A DNA stretch of 64,000 nt, from contig NEEC01000007.1 in NCBI GenBank assembly GCA_002189035.1, forward strand, positions 2,046,001 to 2,110,000, in the 5' to 3' direction. The position numbers and the translations under genes are program-made. This document shows, piece after piece, positions 50,286 to 62,492 of the stretch. This DNA comes from Utricularia gibba (lineage: Eukaryota; Streptophyta; Magnoliopsida; Lamiales; Lentibulariaceae). Below the pieces are notes generated by a model. It worked only from the letters and a program-made list of their open reading frames with translations, had not been told where the DNA came from and ran no database searches. Every line of letters begins with the position of its first letter. Positions within the stretch are counted from its first letter, which is position 1.

Positions 50286-52032
50286 TCACAGCGCCACCGG
50301 AGACAATTCGTCGACGGGCTTGAGATGCGGAGGAGAAAGCAACCAAGGATCAAGAGCAAACTTGCCTCCCTTAAGGCTGGAGTCTGTGTCCTTGAGGTCC
50401 AAGTTTTGAAAAATCTCGGGTACTTGCTGCTTCCTGTCCTTTGAGATGATGCCAACTTCAAAATCATATTTGTTTGAAGCGACGGCATCTCCACCAAACC
50501 TCTTGGCTATGGAGTCTGCAAGAGTGTCGTCTTCTTCCTCTGTGATCATTTCTCTGAAGTTTATCAGAGAAGGCTGTGTTCTTGAGATGAGAATTTCCAC
50601 AAGATTGTTGATCATCCCTCGGTTGTAAGGATTCTCCTTCTTATCGTAACGAAACCGGAAGTTCTCGTACGTTGTCTGCTAATCAGGCAAGAGCACAATG
50701 TTAGAACATGCTGGCCATCACAGTGGAAGCTTTAAAAGAAGGTATCTGAAATGGGGGGATAAAGCTAACCTGGTTTGTGGACATTAGGTAGAAATGGAAG
50801 ACACTAAGGCCACCAACGAACCACACGGAGATGAAGCAGTACACAATCAGAAACACCGAGACAAAATCAGTTGACATGAGGGTCCATATGCGCCCGGGTT
50901 GATTTAGCAAGTTGAGTAACGAGAATGTGAAGACGTATATGCACAAGATGGTGGATGTTGATATGAACAGGATGAAGGTTCTGTAGTTCCTCTGCATCAA
51001 AAAGATCAGTATGTAAGAAAGGAAGGATGGATGGTGAACAAAAAGGGAATGATATCTGAGGTTCACGCTCACAACTCCAATGCACTGACCAACCCATGGA
51101 CAGTGGTGATCAAACCTCTGGACGCAGTTGTTGCAGATCGAGCAATGAGAGGCTCGAGGAGGACGGTAGAGCAAGCAAGTATCACAGTACTTTACTCGAA
51201 CCGTATGGCCATTGACAAATACATCCTTTGTTCTTGGGAATCTCAAGTTTGGTGTACTGGCGTTGATCCACTCGGTAGATGATGTAGAACATGACATTGC
51301 TTCCCATTCAGGAGGCCTAGAGTTCCTGGGAACAATGCCTGGATTCCTTGATGATGTCATGAAGAGGAAGGACAAGTCCTGCAAATGTATCATCAGTGGA
51401 AGATGATGCACAAATGCTTGAAGCTAAATTGTACACTCACCAGAACTGTTAAGATGAGTCCAATCACCAATATTACTCTTCCATACAATAATTCTACTTG
51501 TGACATCTTCATAGCCGTCCTTATGCAGAAACTTAGCGCTGGTCCTCCGATCAGGCAAGTAGATAAAATGAGGGACGAAGCATCAGGACCAAAGACCAAT
51601 CTCCCACCACACAAAAATTTCTGAAATATTTCCAAGTGTCTGTTCATTCTATTGGAAGACTCAAATTGATAAAAATGAATTCAGGAGGCACATTCTATGG
51701 GGCATAAACACAAACACCATATCAGCATCTCTTCATAGATTAATGAACAGCAGACACCAGAAACCAGTTTCATTCCTCCGAAAAATAACTAGGACACATC
51801 GTTTTCCATGTACATGATCACGGCCATAACACCACCATATGTGATGAAAAAACCACAACTTCCACAGCAATAAAATCACAAAAGGAAAATCTAATACCGC
51901 TAAAAAAGCAACAAAAAAAACTCTGTAGGAGATAAAGATTATTACATTTCGTCCCTTCCAAACTTGATAAAGCCTCTTTGTCTTCGAGGCAACAGGTACG
52001 GAGGGCGGAGTAACAAGATCAACCCCTCCCAT
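50286..52032 (-). CDS. PAT: DHHC-type protein S-acyltransferase
   Basis: Transfers palmitate to cysteines of membrane-associated proteins, at the plasma membrane or endomembranes. Exons on the minus strand: 51946-52032, 51441-51620, 51073-51378, 50770-50991 and 50286-50675; 1185 nt, 394 residues, no frame break. Starts [20 protein letters not shown], then [26 protein letters not shown], the plant PAT05-09 type N-terminus. The zinc-binding cysteine-rich domain reads [40 protein letters not shown] with intact DHHC. Two hydrophobic segments precede and two follow it, and the TTxE motif appears as [10 protein letters not shown]. Divergent from the DP gene with about 1.1 kb between starts. Confidence 0.93.
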
Positions 52033-53150
52033 AACTATATTCCTATCTAGATCCCTTGATCATTGCATCCACATTCCTCCTCCAATCTCTTGGAGCCCAT
52101 TCCCTCTTCATTTTCTGCAATTCTCTCAACACCCCAGCAATTCGATTGATGGGTACTAAAAAAAACAAGAACTGAGATTCTGGGAAAAGGGTCTCGCTAA
52201 AGAAACGTGTTTTATTTTTTTCTCTACTTCCCCCCTGATCCGGCATTCGTTCAGAAACGATCACCTCCGATCAGCATCCCCGGCAAACCAAGCATTTTCA
52301 CGAAATGATCAACTGCAACAATGGTTGGCCTTGGAGAATTTCAAATGCACGCGGATTTTTCGCGGTTGGAGCGCCATTGATGACTCTTACCATCTGCCCC
52401 TCCAAAAACTAGATACAAACTTACATTTTTCATAAATAAATTACTTTGGGAATAAATTTTGAAAATCCTATTTAATAAAATCAATTTTATTTTATCTCCA
52501 AATTACAAATCATTTGTTATGCAAATTGATTAAATTTTTTTAAAAAAATTTCAATCCCAATTTTATTTAGGAATGTGAAAGAAATGCAATATAATTCCAA
52601 TACATTAATTTTATTTAAATTTAAATAAATTAAATTCATTTTATTTCATTTCCATCAACCAATCAAATGGGGCCCACCCCTAAGGTAATTTTAAATCGGG
52701 TAAGCCGGCCGGTTCAGAGCATACTAAAAGTAGGTAAATAGGGCCGTATATTAAAAATAAAAGCCCTATGGAATATTCCTCTCTCTTTTTTTTTTTTTTT
52801 TAATTGTTTCTTTCCTTTAAGCTTTTGGCGCTGAAATTTCATTCTTCTGGTTATCAGTTCTCTTCTCTCATAGGTGTTGGCGATTTCTGATCACCTGGGG
52901 GGTGTGTTTTAGTTGCTCTGCATTGTAGGAGTGTAGTGAAGATCCTGTGTAGTGGATTGGTAGTTTACCAGGGAATCCGATTACGCGATAGAAGTATTCG
53001 GTTTCCGGAATTGGATTTCTTGTCAGAGAGATTGTGCAACCAGGTTGACATTTTGGTGTCTTTGGAAACTGGTTTTCCTTTTGGAAACCCAGATCCACTT
53101 GATTTTCTAAAGATTCTTAATTTCTGTGGTTCTCTGGATTTTCTCCAATT
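52033..53150. other. Bidirectional intergenic region between PAT and DP
   Basis: Holds the PAT leader (to about 52260) and the DP promoter and leader. 52430-52670 is AT-rich with a MITE-like composition. A GGGCCCACCCC block is near 52671 and a pyrimidine-rich TTTTTT tract near 52787. No gene seen. Confidence 0.45.
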
Positions 53151-55468
53151 ATGGTGAATCGTAGCCTTAATGGAAAGATTAATCACGAAGAAGGGGATAA
53201 GAAAACTCCATCAAGAAATTATAGAGTGGATGGGAATGAAAATGGAGCTTCGAGGTCATGGGCCGTCACTGTATCTGGTCAATCTATGTCTACCAGCGGC
53301 AGTGTTGGATCTCCGTCCAGCCGGAGTGAGGCGGCGGCGGCTGCTGCTAGCGACTGCACACTCAATCAGTTGAGCAATTTGGATATTCACGGGGATGATG
53401 CAGGATCCATGGGGACAACTGGGTGAGCACAACACCTGAAGTTTTTGCTTGTTCTTACGTTATTTGATTGATAAATTAGCGGTATTCTTCTTTCGGGAGG
53501 TGCAAGGTTTTGTTTTTTCAGATGTGATATAGCAAATTCGTTTATGAATTACGCAAATTGATCTCCGATTACTGGAATCGTTTATAGGGGCCTGTGCAGA
53601 CAACTTCTCAGCATTTATGTATTTGAAATGTTTAAAGTAGATACTAAATGCTCTAGTGTCTGTACTTTGATGAAGATGGCTCTTTAAGTCCCAACAGCAT
53701 ATATTCAAAAAACCATGTGGTTCTTTTTGCTTCTCAACTTCTGAAAAAGAAAGGCGTGCTTTTTCCGTCAATAAATCAAACAGTTAGCATAAGTTAATGA
53801 TTTTGTTCATGCTACGGTAGAGGAACGATATATTCATGAACAACTAGCATAACCTGTAAAGTAATGCTGATCAAGGAGCATATTTGTCTGCTTGGATATT
53901 ATTGCCCTTCAACTTGCTTATCATTTTCACCAAGTTATTTATTTCAATTCAGCAGCAACAGGAAGAAAAGAGGGCAACGTGCAGCAGGAGGTGATAAGAG
54001 TGGACGGGGCCTTCGTCAGTTCAGCATGAAAGGTGTCTTCTTTCTGCCTACTTCGTCAGTTCAGCAAAGGAAAACTTATTCTTAAGTTTTTTGTGTGAGG
54101 CTAATAAGAATGGCCTGGATTTAAATCCGAGCTTCATTTTATCTTGTGTTTTGTTATTGCTGCAGTGTGTGAGAAGGTCGAAAACAAAGGCAGGACGACA
54201 TATAATGAGGTACGTCTCTGCAGGAAACAAATCCCCTGCTGAAGCATCAATCAGCGCATGCGTACTACTGTATGTAAATCATGTCTGACCTAAGTAAAAT
54301 CTCTTCAGGTCGCAGATGAACTTGTTGCTGAATTTTCTTATCCTAGCAATAGTCTTGCTCCTGATCAGGTTAATTTCGGTTGTGGGTATTGTTTATTTAT
54401 GCATATGTAGCCTAAGGACTAAACTGATCTCTGTGATCCCATTGTTCCTTGCACAGCAACAATATGATGAGAAAAACATACGCCGGCGGGTGTATGATGC
54501 CCTTAATGTCCTAATGGCTATGGATATAATATCCAAAGATAAGAAGGAAATACAGTGGAAAGGTCTTCCATGCACTAGCTTGAATGATGTCGATGAATTA
54601 AGGGTAGAGTTGCGTTTGATATCATTTTCATCCAGTTTCGCCAAAGATTCCAAGAAAAAATTAACGCAGCTATCCATCTTTGTCCCTTTTCAATTTTAAA
54701 ATTTATCCCAGAATGAAAGCATTGCACTTCAAAATCGCATTGAAAAGAAGGCAGCATATTTGGAAGAGCTGGAGCAGCAGGTAAGAATTTTCATAGCTGT
54801 CTCATCCTCAAGTTTGTACACTGTTAACACTGGCATGGAACATCGACTTACTTGCAGTACATTGGTCTCCAAAACCTTATAGCACGCAATAAGAAACTGT
54901 ACGGATCAGGAAACCCTCCCCCCGGTGGAGTTGCACTGCCTTTTATTTTGGTTCAGGTTGATTTTTCTGTACATTTCATATGTTTTGACTTGGATGGATT
55001 TCCTAATGCAAGTTTATAAATATGCAGACCCGTCCCCATGCTACTGTGGAGGTAGAGATCTCAGAAGATATGCAGCTGGTGCATTTTGATTTCAACAGGT
55101 ACTCCATTCAAGTAATGATATTACTGAAACATCTTATTTAAGAACATTATTCCAAGTTGGACACTGAGCTTGAATCTGTAGCACTTTTGGTGCCATAGTT
55201 TAGCAAACCACTGTACTAGGACTGAAACCATGATCACCTACTTTTTTGCAGCACCCCCTTTGAGCTGCACGATGATAACTATGTTCTCAAGGCAATGAAA
55301 TTCTGCGAGGCACCGCAAACTGATGAAGAAAAGGTTCAGGCCATTCCGCCTGTTGGAGACAATTCATCTATCCAGCCGGATCAATACCATTCTCAAGCAT
55401 CCCAGAGTGTGAAGGCAAATGCCTCACTAGGTACACTGCCTGGCTCATCCCCCTCCCGGGGATTCTGA
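53151..55468 (+). CDS. DP: E2F dimerisation partner transcription factor (DP)
   Basis: Partners E2F proteins to control G1/S genes. Exons: 53151-53422, 53953-54032, 54166-54209, 54309-54368, 54457-54603, 54712-54780, 54858-54956, 55028-55098 and 55252-55468; 352 residues, in frame. The winged-helix DNA-binding region spans [34 protein letters not shown] and [20 protein letters not shown] with the RRxYD signature. Then [20 protein letters not shown] (leucine-rich coiled dimerisation) and the DP domain [40 protein letters not shown]. An alternative 3' end may exist: donor at 55430 to acceptor at 55769 keeps a frame for about 31 more codons (see findings). Confidence 0.95.
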
Positions 55469-55821
55469 AAGCCCATCTCAAGCAAGAGCTTTAGCCAGAA
55501 AAGTCAGGCGTCCTCCCCGTTTTTGCAATCTTTAGGAAAAATTCTGACTTCTTTCTAGGCCATAAGCACATCCAAATAGCCATCTAATTTACAAGTTTAC
55601 CATTCCTAATTTTTGTCTGTAGCTTCATTGACACCTTCCTGGTTACATCCATAGGTTTATTGACTGATGGATTCACATGGATCATAAATGAGATTCCATT
55701 TTTACGTGTGACTTGGACCCTTCTTACCCCTTCTTTTCTATTGAATGCTTAGTGTTTATTTGAGTGCAGGATTCCAAGAAGACTGTAGCGCTACAACATC
55801 AATAAAATTGCCCCATGAACC

Positions 55822-57311
55822 TTATTTGCATCCCAAGCTTGATCCGATGCTCCTTGAAAGGTAATCAAATATCCGAAAGTATGCAGCTTGTGTGAGATGA
55901 ATACCATCCCAGCTTATATACCGGCTCGGATCATTGCAAACCGGAACACCATTTCCGCCACAAAATCGTGTGCTAGTAACATCATAGTCCTCTGTCTTGC
56001 AGCAAGCTGTTAACAGAGTGCGTTCGTCGAACCCTGCAGTGATGTGAGCAGTTAAGTAGCCTGAGGGCAGGGATGAGCCCAAAACCTTGAAAGACAAGTA
56101 GTCTCAAGGCAAACTGACCGTAAGTTCGTGCTCCCGTGAGGAGATTCATGAAGCCATTGTAGTAGTCCAGGTACATGATTGCAACTCCAGGGAACTTGAG
56201 CCGCAGTTTCCGAAGAGCAGATTGGAGATGCCGGTTTTGATACACTGCGAAATCGTTTGCGATTTTTACGCATCCGTAGTCATCATACATTGTATGTTTT
56301 TTTGCTCCAAAGGCAGTGATCATAAAAGGGAAGCATCCTATGGGAAAGTTCCCTGGAACCACCAGCTTTGTGGCCCCTATGGATATCATATCCTGATGAA
56401 CAATGCATCAGAAACACAGAACATCAGTATGGGATTCACCAACTGTTACTGTTGTTGTTTCCACTTTCAAACTGGAGCATTTGTGTTCTTTGTTTTTGTT
56501 TTAACTGAAGCATGACAGATTTCTTGTCTGTGTTATCATGGGAACTAAAGATGTGTTTGAAGTATGGAGATTGTTCTTACTGTTAGGCCTTGAATGATGG
56601 CGCGATTTACTGAAGGGACCAGGAACCTCAATTCCCCAAGGCTTTTGTTGCGGTAAATTCCGTAGTTGATTTCGTTCCCTCCGATTTCTCCAAAGAATAC
56701 CAGGGAATTCTTCAGCTTTCGCCTGCACTCTGTACCCATCGGAAAAACATTTGTAAGCAACCCACTTCAAAAAGGAAGAAAAAGATCATCGCCATGCAAA
56801 ACCTGACTGCTCGGAGCAATTCATGTACGCTTTGAACCAGTCTATCTGGTCACCGAGATTCGGGACCGTCGGGACGGAGATGCCGTGATGCGACAGTGTC
56901 GTGCTGCTGAGGGCCGTAGCTCCGGCGATCGCGAAGTTCACGCCGCCTTTGAACGAAGCATTGGAATCCAGGAAAGGGTCTAGTAGTTGAAGCCCGAAGA
57001 ACTTAGCTGCAATGGCGAAAAACTAAGTCAGGGACGTCACCATGTTCTCAACGTTATATGCCGCCACTACCTGTTGCATCTATGATGAGCTGACCATCTG
57101 ACCACCGGCCGGTTGGTTCACCGGGAAAGTTTTCCCCGTATGGGAGTCGACTAGCCGGGAGGTTGGGATACAACCGGATCAAGTTTCCCGTGTCCGACAG
57201 CGAGTCACCGAACTGGTAGATAGCATTGATCGAGCACCTGCTTCTGGTCGATCGACACGAAGCGCAAGAAAAGAAGCTCAGGAGGCACAACAAGGTGATA
57301 ACGAGACCCAT
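55822..57311 (-). CDS. GDSL esterase/lipase, acetylajmaline-esterase-like
   Basis: Secreted SGNH-family esterase; substrate unknown. Five exons on the minus strand: 57071-57311, 56803-57006, 56581-56729, 56119-56392 and 55822-56033; 359 residues. Signal peptide MGLVITLLCLLSFFSCASC. Block I is FGDSLSDTGN with the catalytic serine; NFAIAGATAL is block II; FFGEIGGNEINYG is block III, where the usual GxND has glutamate instead of aspartate (the key asparagine is kept); block V DGIHLTQAAY supplies the catalytic Asp and His. The exon pattern matches the other GDSL gene (exons 3 and 4 have the same lengths, 149 and 274 nt), so they are paralogues. Its stop is 353 bp from the DP stop, tail to tail. 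Confidence 0.92.
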
Positions 57312-59365
57312 ATTTCTCTTCCAACCGTGATGATAGAGTAGGACTCATTCCATCTCTCTCGTGCTCATCGTTTTATAGAGTCGCTATCTATGCACCAGGA
57401 AACCCCTTTTGCCCTCCCCCTTCGACCGAGTCAGCAACACGATTCTACTGCGGTAGAACGAAGCCATTAACATTCCTGGTCGTCGTTTTCGGGGACATAG
57501 TCAAGCCAGATTGGCGTATGCACATTTTGGGTAGAACGCATTCTCCCAACTTCGGATAGCATGGAGGGAATATTGCATTTGTACGACTGTCTCTGCACAA
57601 AGATTTTCAATGGGTTGGCGGATCTGAAAGCTCCAGCCTGCATGTTCTACATTTGATGGGATCCACAGAAAAGCCAGACACGATTTCAAAACACAATCTT
57701 CGCCATATTCTCTCCCACCAGAGCTCACCACAGTGATTCAGAAACTCAACTGATCGATCTTACTGCAGAGAGTTTCCCACAGAAGAAGATCTGAGAATGC
57801 GTACACACAGGCAGACATGAGGGGAAAAAGCATGTCATTTTTGCTACATCAATTTCGTTTTAATGAGGTGATCGGTGTGCTGTTGGATGAGATGATGGTC
57901 CCCAAACCCATTGTCGTGGAAGAGTATAATGCACACACACACACTCACACACACTCACACACAGTCACCGGAAATGGAGATTCCACAATCTAATTATTCC
58001 ATTCCCATGTCATAATTGCACATTAGTCCCCTACACTCCTGGAAACTAGCACAAGGCATCTGCACCGGCGTCTCATCTCCTCCCAAGGTATCTGAAACCC
58101 TACTGAAGCTTCCATGTTAGGGAAGCAGCTCACCCTGAAGCACAGAAACACCATTCGAAAGCTTTTCAGATGAACCAGAGGGTTAAGGTTAATCTAGTGG
58201 CCTTTTTACCAAACCCTCTTCCCATCAGCATCAGAGATGATGCCAAGTCTCAATAGGTCTTGTTGAATTCAATGTGGGAGTCACATGGGCCTCACAAGTG
58301 TGTCATCTGGCTGTCAAAAGGCACTCAAGGATCGGAGCTGGAAAGCCTCCCCATTTGCAGACAAAACTGAACCCTAATTTTTTTCCCTTTTTTTTTTGTA
58401 ATGCACAGCAAAGCAAGGAAAAAGTTCAGCTAGTGGATTGTAGGATGAGTATGAGTTATGTATAAATTATGACAAATAAAAGGCAGATTGAAAATGAATA
58501 TTAATATTCATATCGGTGGCTCAACTAACCCGGCGTTGGGGCCACTTAGTTGCTAAGTCCCTCTCATAATTCATCATCCAAAATAATTTCTAATCAATTT
58601 TTAAAAAATAAATTCAAAAAAAATATGAAACTCATACATGAGGTTGCTGCAAAGAAAACCTTGAAATAACAGTACTTTATGATGGTATACCATATTTAAA
58701 TAGAAATATCATAATATTATTATATGAAACTTTTAAAAAAAAAAAAACGTAAAACTGTAAGAATTGAATGTTTCATATACAATACATGAAGTGCAAGATA
58801 ACCTATCTCTTCTTCCTTCGTAAGCAGTGCAATAAGCCATGTGATCCTCGTTCTGTTACCCCTTTGAATCATGCAACTACCCACAACAAAAAAAGATTCT
58901 AACAAAAAGAGATTGAGTGTGACTGCTCGTCACTTGAGTTAGTTTTCTCCTACGTTTCATTACAATTTGGAATTAAAAATATTGTAATGGTAATATAAAT
59001 TATTAAATAAAATAGACTGCAATGACGTAGTTTGTCTTGGTTGAAGAAGTGGGACTTCATCACTCGACGAGGCAACGTCCCTTGTATCCAAGTAGCCCTC
59101 GTGCACTTCGGAGGGAGTGGAAGACAACTAACCATCTTTCAATTAGTTGCATTTGAGCATGTATTTATATTTTATTTTTATTAAAATTAAGGATTCGATA
59201 AGTCAAATTAATAAATATAAAATTTAAGTATATATGAAATATGGTATTACGTTATAAAAGATTAAGTCAGACGAATATACATAAAACTCAAATATGATAT
59301 ATGGAATCAAATTAGAAAAAATTAAATGTAATTATTTATTCATGATATGTAATTAATCATTTCAG
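57312..59365. other. Intergenic region
   Basis: About 2 kb without a supported gene. It includes the GDSL promoter on its left side, a CA microsatellite and AT-rich DNA from 58470 onwards. The 58050-58470 stretch has normal composition but no open frame or RNA family that I recognise. Confidence 0.5.
57932..57963 (+). repeat. CA dinucleotide microsatellite
   Basis: Imperfect (CA)n with CTCA interruptions, about 32 bp. Confidence 0.8.
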
Positions 59366-60495
59366 ACTAATGTGACATGGGTTGGGTCGGCCCATGAATT
59401 ACACTCTCTGTTTATCTCATCGGTAATATGTGGGCTGCCTCTGAATTGGGCCCCGCCCAAAAGATGACTAAAGCGACTAAATGAAATTGCCGCCGGTCGG
59501 AACTCGGCTCCTACGTCGACTGGGTGAATCTCTGCGGCGGCCATCGGATTCCAATAGTTGATTGGTAAAGTTGGAAGAGTTCCTCTTTCTTGATCCAAAT
59601 TCTGTTTCTCCTGTTTCTTTTTAGGGTTTTGGTTGAGCAGGTGCTATGTCGCTTGCATTTTTCTGTAGATTGTAGCTGCAATATTACTAAGTGTCTTTAC
59701 AGATAATAGTTGAGAAACGACAATGGTGAGGCGTTACAAAGTGAAAGGCCAAAAGAGGAAGGCGAAATCAGAGAAATATGACAGGGGGAAGATTTTGATG
59801 AGATTGAAGAAGAGGAAGTTGCTCCAAAGAAACTGAAATCAGAAGGATCTTTGACTGATGGAAATGAATCATCAAACCCTGCTGATGATGAACTGCCTGG
59901 AATTCCGATTATTCCAGTGAATATGAATGATAAGCAGCAGGGAATTATCTTCATTCTTGAGAAGGCATCGCTGGAAATTGCAAAAGTTGGGAAGGTAGGC
60001 TGGTGGTGGAAAATCGAGGACTATAGTTATCCATGTTTGTAAAGTTAAACATTTTTTGTGTTTCTGGGGCAGGATTATCAACTTTTGAGCTCAGATGAGC
60101 ACAAGAATTATTTACTGAAGAATAAGAGGAACCCTGCTGAGTATCGGCCTGACATTGCGTTCCAGGTTTCTGTCCTACCATTCATATAAGATATTTACTA
60201 TAATCACACATGAAATGTTGTTAGTTGATCTAAAGTCATACATCTTGGTGGTTGTTTTTGAAATCTACACATCCTCTATTTCTATGACACACACCATACA
60301 CAAAATCGCAGTCGGTATTTTTCAAAGAAACACACATCTTGGCCTCACTTCCTCTTTGGGTGCTGATTGATCTAAAGTATTAATTGCGGTTTGGACACAA
60401 TTGCATTTTTTTTTGTATTCCGTACGTAGTATAAGATAGAAAAAGTTTCTTATTTTTAGGTTTGGTACCGTGAGAAGTGCTGATAATTCGGATTC
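59366..60495 (+). repeat. Segmental duplication, copy A (EMG1 5' segment)
   Basis: Matches 62493-63562 almost base for base through the promoter, exon 1, intron 1 and exon 2, with a divergent patch in the second intron (about 60235-60360). Similarity resumes at CTGATTG near 60362 and ends after ACCGTGAGAAGTGCTGATAATT. The GDSL gene sits between the two copies. Confidence 0.85.
59723..60165 (+). pseudogene. Truncated, frameshifted EMG1/NEP1 copy
   Basis: 5' fragment of a NEP1-type rRNA methyltransferase gene. Exon 1 (59723-59994, 272 nt) and exon 2 (60073-60165) match the copy at 62845-63288. One base is missing near 59784 (ATGACAGGGGG versus ATGACAAGGGGG), which shifts the frame after about 20 codons, so EEVAPKKLKSEGSL appears out of frame. 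No later exons follow before the GDSL gene begins. It keeps the duplicated promoter with GGCCCA motifs, so it could still be transcribed. Confidence 0.85.
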
Positions 60496-60716
60496 ACTCC
60501 CCGTGGACGTCAAATTTTGCATTAGAGTACATCTGGGTACGTTTGAGTGGGGGGCATGTCTACATGCATGCATTCACGTGAAGGAGGGGCAGTTTTGTAA
60601 TATTCTGGATTTGTGAGTCCCAAAAAAAGGGGAAGTTTTCCAAATTAGCGACTAAATAAATAAGTTTGCTCTATAAAAACCCTGCAAATTCATGTATCAT
60701 GGAGTCAAACTACACC

Positions 60717-62147
60717 ATGAGGTTCATCGGAAACCTACCGCTATGTTTCTTGATCTTCACTTTATCCTGTTTCTCAGACGCGGCGGTCGGAACCACCAAC
60801 GGCGCGATCTGCCAAATCGACGCGATCTACCAGTTCGGCGACTCGATATCGGATACGGGGAACTTGAGGGCTCCGTACTTACCATCCAACAAGAACCCTT
60901 ACGGAAGAACTTTTCCTGGTCAGCCAACGGGACGTTGGTCTGATGGTCGTCTCATTCTGGATTATGCGAGTACCATTTCGAAGCTCTTTGCCCTTTTACT
61001 TCTTCTTTATTTTTGGTTAAGAGTTTTTTTTATGCACGTTTGGCAGCGGATTTCTTTCGCCTCCCATCGTTAAGCTTGATTTCCGGCTCGAGCTCTTCCC
61101 CCAACGGTGGAATCAACTTTGCCTTCGCCGGAGCTACCGCATTGGATGTCTCAACGCTTGCCGGTCTAGGAATCAATGCAGTGAATGTTCCCAGCCTTTC
61201 GACACAAGTAGGCTTTTTTAATGAGTCTCTTGCGGCACTCTGCCAAAATAAAGCAGGTAATGGATCCACTTCTCTCACAGAATACCTGCTGCTAGTTCCG
61301 ACAATATGGGTGCATTTTGACAACTACATGTTTTGTTTCTACAACTTGTGTAGATTGCAAGAACAAGCTGAAGAACTCACTGATTTTCTTCGGCGAGATC
61401 GGAGGCAATGACATCAACTACGGGCTTCTTTCAAACAAAACGCTTGCACAGATGAAGGATATACTCCCTACAACTATCGATGTTATTGTTCAAAATCTAG
61501 AGGTTGGCTCCTATTCCTTTTCTTGTTTTGGTATCGCTGACACATAATGGATTGGATCCCGCTGTTCAGGCAGTGATAGACTCAGGGGCGACGAGGTTTG
61601 TGGTTCCAGGGAACTTTCCGATAGGATGCATACCATCAACGAAAAGTGATTTAGCCAGTGACACCTCCTCATTATACGATCCGTTTGGATGCAACATCGC
61701 TGCAAACCTACTCGCAGTTGATCAAAACCTGCAACTCGTAGAGGCTCTTGCAGTTCTGAGCATCAAGCATCCTGATATCAAGATCACCTACTTAGACTAC
61801 TATTCTGGGTTCAAATCACTCCTCCTACTCGCCCCCATTAACGGTCATCTCTGAGTTGCACAATCACCCTGTTATCAAGCATTGAAAACGCATTCTTTCT
61901 GATTTTTCAAAACACCCTGTTGTTCGCAGGGTTCAATAAGGTGGATCAGACCAAACCTTGCTGTGGTACGGGTGACTACAATGTCTTCAGCTCAGGATTT
62001 TGCAGCGGCGAAGGGGTTCCTGTTTGCGACAATCCCGATCAGTACATAAACTGGGATGGCATTCATCTGACACAAGCTGCCTATGCTGGCATCTTCAACT
62101 TCATTCGACCCATCCTCGAAGCAACAGCATGCTTCCCCTCACTTTGA
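60717..62147 (+). CDS. GDSL esterase/lipase, acetylajmaline-esterase-like, second copy
   Basis: Secreted SGNH-family esterase. Exons: 60717-60969, 61047-61256, 61354-61502, 61570-61843 and 61930-62147; about 367 residues. The start at MRFIGNLPLCFLIFTLSCFS was chosen because a TATA box (CTATAAAAAC, about 60671-60680) would place transcription near 60700, after the earlier in-frame ATG at 60699. Block I is FGDSISDTGN; FAFAGATALD is block II; FFGEIGGNDINYG is a complete block III; GDYNVFSSGFCSG, then DGIHLTQAAY is block V. It lies between two copies of an EMG1 segment. Its first intron is only 77 bp. Paralogous with the GDSL gene at 55822-57311 but on the opposite strand. Confidence 0.92.
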
Positions 62148-62492
62148 CATCCCATCCATGGGAATGGGACGCATTTTACGTTTTTAATAACATGCACTGT
62201 TATAACTATAATGGGTTACTAGTGATTTATAATTTTTTATTTGAATATTTCATTTTATATTTTACATAATACATAATTTTTTTATTTATATTTAAAAATA
62301 ATAAATACATATTTGTTTTTTGTATAAATAAAATATTTTTTATTCTTTATCAATCAAAACATATTCATATATCTCTATCCTATCTAATATCCTTATTAAA
62401 ACGTTATATTTGAATTTAGTAATGAAACATATTCTATGAGTTTTTTTTCAATTAAAAATATTGAGAAAATTATTTGGAAGACTGTTGACTTA

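Noticed and set aside
54316-54699. Hydrophobic plus-strand frame [20 protein letters not shown]
   Set aside because: It runs through DP exons 4 and 5 in another frame and across the intron between them; the DP splice phases are clean.
57501-57731. Minus-strand frame of 76 codons upstream of the GDSL gene
   Set aside because: No family resemblance, no splice partners, and it sits in the promoter region of a clear gene.
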